Positions 1 to 7,595 of a DNA stretch of 64,000 bases are shown piece after piece. The position numbers were made by a program, and so were the translations under genes. The notes beneath the pieces are model-generated. The model was not told where the DNA came from. It searched no databases and saw only the letters and a program-made list of their open reading frames with translations. Each line of letters opens with the position of its first letter. Position 1 is the stretch's first letter. This DNA is from WHSW01 sp963742205 (GTDB lineage: Bacteria > Actinomycetota > Thermoleophilia > Solirubrobacterales > 70-9). The stretch is taken from contig CAVUKZ010000009.1 in assembly GCA_963742205.1 (NCBI GenBank), forward strand, positions 496,001 to 560,000, written 5' to 3'.

Positions 1-426
1 GCCGTCGACGAGCGCGTGGTGGCTCTTGGTGACGAGCGCGAAGCGCCCGCCCTCGACCTTGTCGATCAGCCACATCTCCCACAGCGGCTTCGAGCGGTCG
101 AGTCGCTGCGAGAACACGCGCGCCGCCAGAATCCGCAGCTGCTCGAGGCTGCCCGGGGCGGGCAGCGCGGTGTGGCGGATGTGGTAGCGCAGGTTGAAGT
201 GCGGGTCGTCGACCCACTTGGGCCGGCCCTGGCCGAGCGGGACCATGCGCAGCTTCTGGCGGAACCGCGGCACCAGGTGAAGGCGCGAGTCGATGTGGTC
301 GCACAGCTCGTCGTAGGAGGGGGGAGGCCCCTCGAACAGGGTCGTGGAGGCGACGTGCATGTGGGCGGGGCCTCGCTCGAGGTGCAGAAACGACGAATCG
401 AGGCCGGTCAGGCGATCGGAGCTCAT
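1..426 (-). CDS. Wax ester synthase/diacylglycerol acyltransferase (WS/DGAT), N-terminal part
   Basis: The first 142 residues are in the window and the gene runs off the left edge. The protein opens MSSDRLTGLDSSFLHLE, typical of the WS/DGAT family, and reaches the acyltransferase active-site motif HHALVDG (HHxxxDG) exactly at the edge. Family members esterify acyl-CoA to a fatty alcohol or diacylglycerol to make storage wax esters or triacylglycerol at the membrane/lipid-body surface. The ATG at 426 is the only suitable start in frame; it has no Shine-Dalgarno but a -10-like hexamer lies 7 nt upstream. Substrate preference cannot be judged from this part. Confidence 0.9.
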   Translation of the reverse strand, partial: MSSDRLTGLDSSFLHLERGPAHMHVASTTLFEGPPPSYDELCDHIDSRLHLVPRFRQKLRMVPLGQGRPKWVDDPHFNLRYHIRHTALPAPGSLEQLRILAARVFSQRLDRSKPLWEMWLIDKVEGGRFALVTKSHHALVDG

Positions 427-433
427 TGCGTTG

Positions 434-439
434 ATGATC
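434..439 (-). promoter_or_regulatory. -10-like element of the WS/DGAT gene (leaderless start)
   Basis: Minus strand reads TTGCGATCAT then 7 nt then the ATG at 426. The hexamer GATCAT with an upstream TGC looks like an extended -10. The same ten bases precede the methyltransferase at 9671, also 8 nt before its ATG. Confidence 0.4.
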
Positions 440-489
440 GCAAACCCATTAATTCCGTGAGCGGCGTCACATAATGACCCCTTGATTGC

Positions 490-515
490 GCCCGCCGGCG
501 CTAGAGTCGGCGGGC
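490..515. other. Stem-loop in the divergent intergenic region
   Basis: GCCCGCCG at 490–497 pairs perfectly with CGGCGGGC at 508–515 around a 10-nt loop. The loop contains TAGAGT, a possible -10 for the small acidic gene at 547. It lies between two divergent genes, so an operator or 5' leader hairpin is more likely than a terminator. Confidence 0.3.
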
Positions 516-546
516 AGGGACATAACCGAGAAACGCGAGGTAAGCG

Positions 547-798
547 ATGGAGGAAATAGAGGAGCCGCTCTCGGAGGAGGAGCGCCACCGCGAGGAGCAG
601 CGCGCCGTCAGCGAGGCGGGCGGGGGCGAGGCCGAGGGCTTCGAGCTCGCGGAGCAGGAGCTGATCGAGCACGCATCGCACGGCGACTCCGGCCCGGATC
701 CCAGCAATCTCGCCGGCGAGCCCGAGGAGTACGCCGGAGGGGAATACGGCGAGGCCGACCACGAGCGTTCGAGCGAGGAAGAGGACGAGGAGGCGTAA
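547..798 (+). CDS. Small very acidic hypothetical protein
   Basis: An 83-residue protein opening MEEIEEPLSEEERHREEQ and ending in a run of Glu/Asp. It is strongly acidic and low in complexity, has no membrane segment or Cys, and is predicted to be soluble and largely disordered or helical. A purine-rich GAGGTAAGCG precedes the ATG. No family is recognised. The stop is 5 nt before the likely start of the next gene, suggesting co-transcription. Low complexity leaves some doubt, but the alternative frames here are arginine-rich composition shadows. Confidence 0.55.
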   Translation: MEEIEEPLSEEERHREEQRAVSEAGGGEAEGFELAEQELIEHASHGDSGPDPSNLAGEPEEYAGGEYGEADHERSSEEEDEEA

Positions 799-803
799 GG
801 GAC

Positions 804-1109
804 TTGGGCTCCGAGGCCAAGAACCTCGAGGCGATCTCGAAGGCGATCGACCAGCACAACTCGACCTGCCCCTGGCCGGCGGCCGAGGTGCGGATGAACC
901 CCTACGAGCTCGAGCGGCTCGGCTGGGAGGAGATCCGCGGCCTGCCGCTCGTCGCCGATCCCGCGATCGGCACCGGGCGCTTTCGGATCGTCTGCTCGCG
1001 CGACGGCTCGGGTGAGGAGATCGAGGAGGTCGAGGCCATCGGGAGCCCGGTGGAGGTCCCGGCCGAGATCGGCGTCGGCGGCGATCCGCCTACGGGGCCG
1101 CCGGTCTAG
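804..1109 (+). CDS. Conserved-looking hypothetical protein (about 101 aa)
   Basis: The likely start is the TTG at 804, with AGGAGG at 789–794 just upstream, inside the end of the preceding gene. The sequence contains a well-ordered stretch (CPWPAAEVRMNPYELERLGW followed by an EEIRG–PLV segment) ending in an acidic and then Pro/Gly tail. It looks like a small soluble domain, but no family can be named. Its stop overlaps the stop of the convergent gene on the other strand (1106–1108). Confidence 0.5.
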   Translation: MGSEAKNLEAISKAIDQHNSTCPWPAAEVRMNPYELERLGWEEIRGLPLVADPAIGTGRFRIVCSRDGSGEEIEEVEAIGSPVEVPAEIGVGGDPPTGPPV

Positions 1110-1513
1110 GAGCCGGACGGGGCGAAGCGCCGCCGCAGCGCCCGCTTGCGATCCTCGAGGGAGCTGATCTCGGCGTCGTCACCGAGCGCCGGGATGAGGT
1201 CGGCGACCTGGCCGCCAATCTCGGCGCGCATCCGCTTTTCGTCGAGCGTGCCGCCCTCGATCGCCGGCGTGCAGCAGTGCGGCCGCAACGAGCGGCTGAT
1301 CACAGCCGGCCGTCGCGGAGCAGGCCGGCGGTCTCGACCGCGTGCTCGAGCAGGGGCACGTTGTCGTCCGGGCGGCGCTCGTCGCCATACGCGGCGGCGG
1401 CAAGGGCGTAAGCGCGGATCAGCAGGGGTGAGCCGGCAACCCAATCGGGGCGATGAGCGGGCATCCGGTCCCGGTGGGCTCTTCGACCCGGCGACCGCGT
1501 GCGGTGTGCTCAC
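1106..1513 (-). pseudogene. HD-domain (RelA/SpoT-like) hydrolase, broken by frame shifts
   Basis: Three frames must be joined to recover one HD-type protein. From an ATG at 1464 one frame reads PLLIRAYALAAAAYGDER then VPLLEHAVETAGLL and stops at 1300–1302. A second frame gives QPLVAAALLHA. The third gives IEGGTLDEKRMRAEIGGQV to the stop at 1106. Order and motifs match the N-terminal HD hydrolase half of (p)ppGpp synthetase/hydrolases and stand-alone relatives. The second break falls in the LLHD motif, so the metal-binding Asp is lost as read. A GTG at 1513 with a strong AAGGAAGGGGG ribosome site is the likely original start, which would need a further shift. Either a decayed gene or sequencing error; see findings. 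Confidence 0.65.
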
Positions 1514-1535
1514 TGGACCCCCTTCCTTTCATGTA

Positions 1536-1593
1536 GCCCCACCGGGTGGGTGGGACTCGGGTCTCCATACCACTCGAAGCAACGTTTTCGAGC
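1536..1593 (-). promoter_or_regulatory. Structured leader motif, copy A (shared with rny)
   Basis: Minus strand, 5' to 3': a hairpin with arms CTCGAA/TTCGAG, then GGTATGGAGACCCGAGTCC, then a hairpin CCCACCCGGTGGG, followed by the ribosome site of the broken HD gene. The order and the GGAGACC–GA–TCC core match the leader of rny at 34996–35056. No named RNA family was recognised. Confidence 0.45.
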
Positions 1594-1659
1594 CGGGGGG
1601 AGTTTCGCTGTCCGCCCGTAAAGGTAGCTAAAGGGGGTCGCGAAATCGCGAAATTTGGT

Positions 1660-2388
1660 TCAGAGGTTGAGCCCAAGCTCGCTCGTGACCTTCTGGGCCC
1701 AGATGTTGAGCTCGGTGAAGCCGCCGCTGAGGATGAGGACGCCCATCGCGATCAGGATCCCGCCGCCGACGCCGACGATCGCGCGGTAGTGGCGCTTGAT
1801 CACGCTGAACGCCGTCGTCGCGCGCGAGAAGGCGAGCGCCGTGATCAGAAACGGCACGGCGAGCCCGAGCGAGTAGACGGCGAGCAGGAAGGCGCCGTGC
1901 GCGGCCTCGCCTTGGATCCCGGCGAGCGTCAGGATGCCGCCGAGCGCCGGCCCCGTGCACGGGGTCCAGGCGATCGAGAACGCCGCGCCGGCCACGATCG
2001 GCCCGCCCTTGCCGGCGCGCGCCAGCAGCGCCTCGAGGTGCCACTCGCGGTTCAGGCGGTCGATGAAGGTCGCGGCGATGAACAGCACGCCCATGACGAT
2101 CAGCAGCACGGCCCCGATGTTGGTCAGCAGGTCCTGGTTGTCGCGCAGGCGCTCGCCGAGCGCCGTCGCGGTGAGCCCGAGGAGGATGAAGACGGTCGAG
2201 AACGAGGCGATGAAGAGGAGGCTCGGCACCAGGACGCGGCGCCAGCTGGTCGCCTCGATCTCGTCGACGCGGACGCCGGTGATCACCGAGAGGTAGCCGG
2301 GGACGAGCGGCAGCACGCAGGGGGAGAGGAAGGACACCAGCCCGGCGGCGAAGGCGACCGGAACGTCCGCTCCGTTGACGGGGTCCAT
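1660..2388 (-). CDS. ccdA: CcdA/DsbD-like membrane thiol-disulfide transporter
   Basis: A 242-residue, six-helix membrane protein of the cytochrome c biogenesis CcdA family, which carries electrons from cytoplasmic thioredoxin across the membrane to extracytoplasmic thiol proteins. The two conserved cysteines are in place: C24 in LSPCVLP (helix 1) and C144 in TPCTGP (helix 4). Length and topology are normal. It lies 32 nt downstream of a thioredoxin-domain gene on the same strand, its natural electron donor type. Whether the target is c-type cytochrome maturation (a cytochrome c is encoded at 33 kb) or general disulfide reduction is not decided by the sequence. Confidence 0.85.
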   Translation of the reverse strand: MDPVNGADVPVAFAAGLVSFLSPCVLPLVPGYLSVITGVRVDEIEATSWRRVLVPSLLFIASFSTVFILLGLTATALGERLRDNQDLLTNIGAVLLIVMGVLFIAATFIDRLNREWHLEALLARAGKGGPIVAGAAFSIAWTPCTGPALGGILTLAGIQGEAAHGAFLLAVYSLGLAVPFLITALAFSRATTAFSVIKRHYRAIVGVGGGILIAMGVLILSGGFTELNIWAQKVTSELGLNL

Positions 2389-2420
2389 GCGGAGTTTGTA
2401 GCGCGCGCGGAGGCGCTCGG

Positions 2421-3173
2421 TCAGTTGAGCGCGGCGGCCAGACGGCGCCGATGCTCGCGGGCGAGCTCGTGATCGGCCCCGAGCTCGGCGAAGATGCCGA
2501 CCATGGCCTGGCGAATCAGATCGCGCCGATCGGCGTCGGCCTCCTCACCGATCGCCTCCTGGAGCCCCTCGAGGGCCGTCTCGTAGTCGCCCGCGTCCCA
2601 GGCGTCGAAGGCTCCCGCCAGCCCCGGCTCGGTCTCGCCGTCGCTCGCGAGCTTCGCCCGCGCCGCGAGTCCCTCGGCGAGAAAGTCTCCCCGGAGCGGC
2701 TCCAGCAGCTCCAGCGCCTCCCCTGTATCACCGCGCCCGAGCAGGATCCGCCCGAGCCCCGCAGCCGCCCCCCGGTGGCTGGGATCAAGCGCCAGTGCCT
2801 GGCGCAGCGAGGCCTCGTCCCCGGCGGCGGCGAGCTCGTCGGCGGGCGACGGCACCAACTCGTCGAGGAAGCGCTCGATTTGCGCCGGCGGGATCGCGCC
2901 GGTGAACTCGGCCACGACCTGGCCGTCACGAAACGCCTTTACGGCGGGGATCCCGCGGATGTCGAAGCTCTGGGCCAGCGCCTGGTTGGCGTCCGTATCG
3001 ACCTTCGCCAGGGCGACCTTCCCGCCGCGCTTCTGCACCGCCGCCTCGAGCGCCGGGCCGAGCTGCCGGCACGGCCCGCACCACTCGGCCCAGAAGTCGA
3101 CGACGACCGGGAGCTCCCGGGACCGTTCGACGACCTGGTCCATGAAATTCGCTTCGCTGACGTCGCTGATCAC
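2421..3173 (-). CDS. Thioredoxin with C-terminal TPR-like region (CnoX/YbbN-like)
   Basis: The N-terminal thioredoxin fold has the active site CGPC at about residues 32–35 (DFWAEWCGPCRQ), so it is redox competent, unlike E. coli CnoX. The C-terminal half (about 125–250) is Ala/Leu-rich helical repeats with the pattern of the YbbN/CnoX tetratricopeptide tail. Such proteins are thiol oxidoreductase/holdase co-chaperones in the cytoplasm. I place the start at the GTG at 3173 because the conserved N-terminus begins there and a TAACCT hexamer sits 10 nt upstream; a GTG at 3203 would add ten poorly supported residues. It precedes ccdA in the same direction. Confidence 0.8.
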   Translation of the reverse strand: MISDVSEANFMDQVVERSRELPVVVDFWAEWCGPCRQLGPALEAAVQKRGGKVALAKVDTDANQALAQSFDIRGIPAVKAFRDGQVVAEFTGAIPPAQIERFLDELVPSPADELAAAGDEASLRQALALDPSHRGAAAGLGRILLGRGDTGEALELLEPLRGDFLAEGLAARAKLASDGETEPGLAGAFDAWDAGDYETALEGLQEAIGEEADADRRDLIRQAMVGIFAELGADHELAREHRRRLAAALN

Positions 3174-3198
3174 GCTAGCGCCGAGGTTAGCGAGCGGG

Positions 3199-3204
3199 CA
3201 CAAT
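3199..3204 (+). promoter_or_regulatory. -10-like element of yqgE (leaderless start)
   Basis: CACAAT lies exactly 7 nt before the ATG at 3212, and no Shine-Dalgarno is present between them. This fits a leaderless transcript. Confidence 0.4.
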
Positions 3205-3211
3205 CAACCCG

Positions 3212-3772
3212 ATGGCTGAACCGGACGTCGACGGCTCGCTGCGCGGCCAGCTGCTGATCGCCTCACCGGCCCTCGTGGACCCGAACTTCGCCCGCTCGGT
3301 GGTCCTGATCACCGAGCACGGACCCGAGGGGGCGATGGGGGTGGTCCTCAACCGGCCCTCGGAGACCGAGGTCGCCGAGGTCGCGACCGAGCTCGGCGAC
3401 GTCGCGGGCTCCGAGCCGGTGTTCATCGGCGGCCCGGTGCAGCCGCAGGCGCTCGTCGTGCTGGCCGAGTTCAGCGATATCGAGGCGGCCGCCTGGATCG
3501 TGGTCGCCGACGTCGGCTTCGTCGGCGCCGAGACGAGCTACGACGACCTCGACAGCGCCATCCGTCGCGGCCGCGTCTACGCCGGTTACTCGGGCTGGGG
3601 CGCGGGCCAGCTCGAGGCGGAGATCGAGGAGGAGGCGTGGATCATCGAGGCGCCGCTGCCGGCCGAGCTGTTCGCCGACGACCCCGAGCTGCTCTGGCAC
3701 ACGGTCCTCGCCCGCAAGGGCGGGCAGTTCGCGCTGCTCTCGCGGATGCCTGACGACCCGAGCCTCAACTGA
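3212..3772 (+). CDS. yqgE: YqgE/AlgH family protein (UPF0301)
   Basis: A 186-residue protein with the family hallmarks: an N-terminal GQLLIASPALVDPNFARSVV stretch, then the GAMGVVLNRP segment, a GGPVQPQALVVL segment and YSGWGAGQLEAEI. Length is normal. The biochemical role is unknown across the family despite the name AlgH. It is divergent from the thioredoxin gene and followed after 36 nt by a FUSC-family membrane protein with its own ribosome site. Confidence 0.92.
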   Translation: MAEPDVDGSLRGQLLIASPALVDPNFARSVVLITEHGPEGAMGVVLNRPSETEVAEVATELGDVAGSEPVFIGGPVQPQALVVLAEFSDIEAAAWIVVADVGFVGAETSYDDLDSAIRRGRVYAGYSGWGAGQLEAEIEEEAWIIEAPLPAELFADDPELLWHTVLARKGGQFALLSRMPDDPSLN

Positions 3773-3808
3773 GGCGGCGCGGCGGATGATCGAGCGCGGT
3801 GGGGAGGG

Positions 3809-4885
3809 ATGACGGCGTCCGCGCTCGCCGCACGCGTGCCGGAGGCCTGGGGGATGCGGGGGGACCCGTACCCGGCGATCCGGCGCGGCCTGCTGGTCGC
3901 GGCCCCGGTCGGGGTCCTGCTGCTCAGCGAGCTCGCGTGGTCTGACACGCTCGCCGCGGGGCTCTCGACCTCGGCGATGATCTGTGGCTTCGTGGCCTTC
4001 GACGCGCCGGCCCGGGTGCGCGTGCGCTGGCACATCCTGAACGCGCCGTTCGTTGGCCTGGCCGCCGGGCTGGGGGTGCTCACGACTCCCTCGGTCGTGC
4101 TCGCCGTGGCGGCGATGGCGCTCATCGCCGGGATCGCGGGCTACCTGGTCGCCGTCTCCATGCGGATGGCGATCGGCGCGCTCACGACGGTGCTGGCCCT
4201 GCTGATCACGCAGGGGCTCTTCATCCCGGTCGACCACACGCTGGAGGTGGTCGCGTACGGCGTCGGGGGATCGCTCCTGCAGGCGGCCGTGGCGGGCCTC
4301 GCGTGGCTGTTCTCCGACCGCGAGCGCGAGGAGTTCTCCTACGCGGCCGCCTGGAGGGAGACGATTGTGCGACTTCGCACGAACTTCAGGATGGCCAAGC
4401 CGGCGCTGCGGCACGGGCTGCGCTTCGGAACCGCGATGGCGGTCGGCGTCGCGATCTACCGGATCGCGGGCTTCGACGACCACGGCTACTGGGTGCCGCT
4501 GACGATCCTGTTCGTGCTCAAGCCCGATCCGGACCAGACGACCGAGCGGATCCTGATGCGCGCCGCCGGGACCGCGGTGGGACTTGTCGTGGCGACGGCG
4601 CTCGGCGAGGTGCTCACGAACGACCTGATCCCGGTGGTGATCGTCCTGACGCTGTCCTCAGCGCTCGCGTACGCGCTGCTGGCGATCGAGTACGCGCTGT
4701 TCACGACGGCGATCACCGTGTTCGTGGTGCTGCTGACCGATTCGCTGGGGGCGGCGCCGCTGGACGCGGCCGGCGAGCGGGCGCTGGGCACGCTGCTGGG
4801 GATCGTGGTGGCCGCCGTCGCCTTCAAGGCCTTCGGGGACCTGGACCGGGTCGAGGAGGAAAAACACGCCGAGGCGATCGCCTGA
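3809..4885 (+). CDS. FUSC (fusaric acid resistance-like) family membrane protein
   Basis: A 358-residue inner-membrane protein with two blocks of hydrophobic helices (about 28–165 and 205–345) separated by a short charged cytoplasmic segment. The second block begins with HGYWVPLTILFVLKPD, characteristic of FUSC/YccS-like families proposed to export aromatic acids or other small molecules. It is shorter than full FUSC transporters. GGGGAGGG lies immediately upstream of the ATG at 3809, so this gene has a conventional ribosome site unlike many neighbours. The substrate cannot be inferred. Confidence 0.8.
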   Translation: MTASALAARVPEAWGMRGDPYPAIRRGLLVAAPVGVLLLSELAWSDTLAAGLSTSAMICGFVAFDAPARVRVRWHILNAPFVGLAAGLGVLTTPSVVLAVAAMALIAGIAGYLVAVSMRMAIGALTTVLALLITQGLFIPVDHTLEVVAYGVGGSLLQAAVAGLAWLFSDREREEFSYAAAWRETIVRLRTNFRMAKPALRHGLRFGTAMAVGVAIYRIAGFDDHGYWVPLTILFVLKPDPDQTTERILMRAAGTAVGLVVATALGEVLTNDLIPVVIVLTLSSALAYALLAIEYALFTTAITVFVVLLTDSLGAAPLDAAGERALGTLLGIVVAAVAFKAFGDLDRVEEEKHAEAIA

Positions 4886-4910
4886 GGCGCCCGTGCGCGG
4901 CCTACGCGCG

Positions 4911-4924
4911 ATAACGGAGGTTAT
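4911..4924. other. Short inverted repeat ATAAC-GGAG-GTTAT
   Basis: Perfect 5-bp arms lie 25 nt after the FUSC stop and about 40 nt before the putative sigma-B-type promoter. It could be a small operator. It is too weak for a terminator. Confidence 0.2.
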
Positions 4925-4962
4925 GTAGACCTGGGCTGGAGTTATCCCGTGCCGGGTCACGC

Positions 4963-4988
4963 GTTTTGGAGTACACAGGCCGGGGTAA
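4963..4988 (+). promoter_or_regulatory. Putative sigma-B-type promoter of the sigma factor gene
   Basis: GTTTTG (4963–4968), 14 nt, GGGTAA (4983–4988) resembles the GTTT–N14–GGGTAT/C consensus of SigB/SigF-family factors. It lies in the 239-nt gap upstream of a sigma-B-like gene, giving a leader of about 130 nt that includes a hairpin with arms CCCGGGT/ACCCGGG near 5035–5057. This would make the factor autoregulated. Similarity to the consensus is by eye. Confidence 0.4.
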
Positions 4989-5124
4989 TCTCCCCGTTGC
5001 CCGGGCCTCGTGCTCGGGCGAAGGTATCGAGGGCCCGGGTTGCCCCCCACCCGGGTCCTCACCTTTAATCCGACCGGGGATCGCGGGCGGGAGGCCCGTC
5101 GGCGGTTATCTTGCGCCAGCCACG

Positions 5125-5946
5125 ATGAGCGCCCACCCACCGCACCGCCGACGCCCCGGGGACCTGCCGCCCCCGGCGGACCCGACCGACGCCCTCGCGA
5201 CGGAGGAGCGGCTCCTCGAGAACTACGCCAGGACCCGCGACGAGGCCGCGCGCGAGGAGGTGGTGCGGCGCTTTCTGCCGTTCGCGCGCAGCCTCGCGAT
5301 GCGTTACAGCGGTGGCGTCGAGCCGAGCGAGGACCTGTTTCAGGTCGCGAGCCTCGGGCTCGTCTCGGCCCTGGAGCGCTACGACCCGGCCCGCGGGGTC
5401 CCGTTCGCGGCCTTCGCCGGGCCGACGATCCTCGGCGAGCTGCGCCGGCACTTCCGCGATCGAGTCTGGACGCTGCGCGTGCCGCGCGGCCTGCAGGAGA
5501 GCATCCGGGCGGTCGAGGGCGCGATCACGAAGCTCAGTCACGAATTGGAGCGCTCCCCGACGGTGGCCGAGATCGCGGACCTGCTTGATATCAGCGAGGC
5601 CGACGTGCTGGAGGCGTTCGAGGGCAGCGCGGCGCGGCGCACGGTGTCGCTCGACCGGCCGACCACGGGCCCGGGCTCCGAGCCCGGCGACGAGGCCCCG
5701 ATGGCCGAGCGGATCGGCACCGAGGATCCCGGCTACGAGCTGGTCGACGACCGGGAGGCGATCGACGCGGGCACCGATGCGCTCGACGACACGGAGCGCG
5801 AGGTGCTGCGGCTGCGCTTCGCCGAGGACATGACGCAGTCGAAGATCGCCGACGAGGTCGGCTACTCGCAGATGCACGTGTCGCGGATCCTGCGCCGTGC
5901 ACTCAGCAAGTTGCGCGAGGCGGCCGGCGGCAACGACCCGCTCTAG
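5125..5946 (+). CDS. RNA polymerase sigma factor of the SigB/SigF/SigG type
   Basis: A 273-residue sigma-70 family protein lacking region 1.1. Region 2 includes SEDLFQVASLGLVSALERYD and the -10-binding helix (FAAFAGPTILGELRRHFRD). Region 3 follows with LSHELERSPTVAEIADLL, and region 4 has VLRLRFAEDMTQSKIADEVG and SQMHVSRILRRAL. This layout matches general-stress/sporulation factors controlled by partner switching. Start at the ATG at 5125, where homology begins soon after. The convergent next gene encodes an RsbW-like kinase, the expected antagonist. No STAS anti-anti-sigma gene is nearby. Confidence 0.88.
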   Translation: MSAHPPHRRRPGDLPPPADPTDALATEERLLENYARTRDEAAREEVVRRFLPFARSLAMRYSGGVEPSEDLFQVASLGLVSALERYDPARGVPFAAFAGPTILGELRRHFRDRVWTLRVPRGLQESIRAVEGAITKLSHELERSPTVAEIADLLDISEADVLEAFEGSAARRTVSLDRPTTGPGSEPGDEAPMAERIGTEDPGYELVDDREAIDAGTDALDDTEREVLRLRFAEDMTQSKIADEVGYSQMHVSRILRRALSKLREAAGGNDPL

Positions 5947-5952
5947 CGGGCC

Positions 5953-6760
5953 CTACTCCGAGCGCCCGACCCGGATCGCCAGGAGCTCGCCGTCGTCCGT
6001 CGTGTCGACGCGGACCTCCTCGGCGAGCGTCTCGAGGGAGGCGTCGAGCAACGGGATGCGCATGCCGTCGAGCAGGCGCTGGCCGCCGCCGGCTCCGAGC
6101 GGTCCGACCCGGACCTCGAACGACCCGTCCTCCTCGGTGACCGCGATCCGCGCCGTGCCGCCGGGAAACCCGTCGGGCCCGCCGGCGGAGATCGCGTCGC
6201 TGAGCAGCACGGCGTCGGAGAGCTCGTCGACCGAGAGGTCGGCGCGCGTCGCGAACATTGAGATCACCCGCGAGAGGATCGGCGCCAACAGCTCGCCGGC
6301 CGGGAGGGCGATGCGGGTCTCGTCGGCCACCGCGGGAACCTCGATCTTCGGCTTGCCGTTGGAGGCGAACGGCACCGTCATCCGCACCTCGAGTGCCCCG
6401 CCCCGTCGCCCCGCTGATCTCGAGGCTGCGGGTGAGCGCCGCGATCAGCGGCAGGCCGAGGCGGAGGCTCGTGCGCTCGACGTCGGCCAGCGGCCGGATC
6501 CCGGCGCCGTAGTCGCGCACGCTGACGACGAGCGCGTCCTCGTCAGGCCACGCGTAGACCTCGAGCACCCCGGTCTCCTCGGCGGTGTAGGCGTGGAGCA
6601 CCACGTTCATGCACGCCTCGGTGACCACCGTCTTCAGGTCGGCGATCTCCGTCGGCTCCATCTCCAGCGCCTCGGCGAGCCCCGCGAGCGCGTGACGGAT
6701 CAGCGGAACGTTCGCCGCCTCCGCCGGCAGCGCGAACTCCACTCGGGACTCGTCTGGCAC
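5953..6760 (-). CDS. RsbW-like anti-sigma serine kinase with a second, degenerate GHKL domain (frame shift as read)
   Basis: The first part (GTG at 6760) is a GHKL ATPase with N-box VVTEACMNVVLHAY and G1 box VRDYGAGI, the fold of RsbW/SpoIIAB anti-sigma kinases. In the ATP-lid GRGT–VRM motif the frame shifts: one extra base near 6390 must be removed to continue into LEVRMTVPF and a further ~135 residues. Joined, the protein is 268 aa. The extra C-terminal half resembles a second RsbW-like fold without the N-box Asn. It ends 6 nt from the convergent sigma gene, which is its probable target. Most likely an assembly indel; otherwise the kinase would be truncated at its ATP lid. Confidence 0.7.
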
Positions 6761-6789
6761 GGCCGTTTGGTACCCCCCGCTTCGGTCTA

Positions 6790-7140
6790 CTAATCGCGCT
6801 TCCAGGCCCGACCCAGCAGCTTGCTGAGACGCCCGGTCTTGACGTTCGCGCTAAATGTCCCGGCGCCGCTCTCCGGCGGCGGCAGCTGCGCCACCTCGTC
6901 GGCTCCGATCGTCAACGTCACTCCGCGCTCAGCCGTGCGGCCGACCTCGGGGGCGTCCGCGAACCGCAGGACGCGGTCCGGGGTCTCGATCACGATCCCG
7001 TCGAGGATGTGCTCGCGGTAGTTATCGACGACCTGGTCGACGACGCCGACCGGGGTGCCGTCGACGGCATAGACCGGGGTCCCACGCGGGACCGCCGAGT
7101 AGTGGATTGCGGCGCCGTCGTCAATCACGGCGAAAATCAT
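6790..7140 (-). CDS. PRC-barrel-like domain protein
   Basis: A 116-residue protein with a beta-rich N-terminal half (GTPVYAVDGTPVGVVDQVVD then ILDGIVIETPDRVLRF), the pattern of PRC-barrel-like domains, and a basic C-terminus (LSKLLGRAWKRD). PRC barrels act as small protein- or RNA-binding modules or as stress-associated proteins, and no specific role can be read here. Start at the ATG at 7140. It is divergent from the DUF3052 gene and precedes the RsbW-like gene in the same direction. Confidence 0.6.
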   Translation of the reverse strand: MIFAVIDDGAAIHYSAVPRGTPVYAVDGTPVGVVDQVVDNYREHILDGIVIETPDRVLRFADAPEVGRTAERGVTLTIGADEVAQLPPPESGAGTFSANVKTGRLSKLLGRAWKRD

Positions 7141-7162
7141 AGGCGAGCGGGACGCCGTGCCC

Positions 7163-7168
7163 TAGATT
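7163..7168 (+). promoter_or_regulatory. -10-like element of the DUF3052 gene (leaderless start)
   Basis: TAGATT is followed by 7 nt and the GTG at 7176, with no Shine-Dalgarno. The identical hexamer precedes dapA (50551–50556) by 6 nt. Confidence 0.45.
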
Positions 7169-7175
7169 GCGGCCC

Positions 7176-7589
7176 GTGGCCGGCTACTCGGGGACCCCGC
7201 TGCCGAAGAAGCTCGGGATCAAACCCGGGTCCGTCGTCGCCTTCCGCTCGGCGCCGCCGGAGTTCGCGGCCGCGCTCGGGGAGCTGCCCGAGGACGTGCG
7301 GGTCAAGGGCCGCGCGGTGGCGCCCCTCGACGTCCTGGTCGCCTTCTTCGTCGACCGTTCGGAGCTCGATGCGCGCCTGCAGCCGCTCTCGCGGACGATC
7401 TTTCCGGACGGCGGGCTCTGGATCGCCTGGCCCAAGCGGTCCTCCGGCGTCGCCACCGACCTGACCGAGGACGTCGTGCGCGAGCTCGGCCTGGCGCTCG
7501 GCCTGGTCGACAACAAGGTCTGCGCGATCGACGGGACCTGGTCCGGCCTGCGGTTGGTCCACCGGCTGCGCGATCGCCCGCGGAGCTGA
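7176..7589 (+). CDS. DUF3052 family protein
   Basis: A 137-residue protein beginning VAGYSGTPLPKKLGIKPG, the signature of DUF3052 proteins found in actinobacteria and relatives, with the typical TEDVVRELGLALGLVDNKVC and GLRLVHR near the C-terminus. Function is unknown. The GTG at 7176 is chosen because the family N-terminus starts there; a TTG at 7167 would overlap the -10 hexamer. It is convergent with the hydrolase gene, with 6 nt between stops. Confidence 0.85.
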   Translation: MAGYSGTPLPKKLGIKPGSVVAFRSAPPEFAAALGELPEDVRVKGRAVAPLDVLVAFFVDRSELDARLQPLSRTIFPDGGLWIAWPKRSSGVATDLTEDVVRELGLALGLVDNKVCAIDGTWSGLRLVHRLRDRPRS

Positions 7590-7595
7590 CGTCGG

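Noticed and set aside
4911..4924. ATAAC-GGAG-GTTAT as terminator of the FUSC gene
   Set aside because: Arms of 5 bp rich in A/T and no U-run are too weak for termination. It is kept only as a low-confidence inverted repeat.
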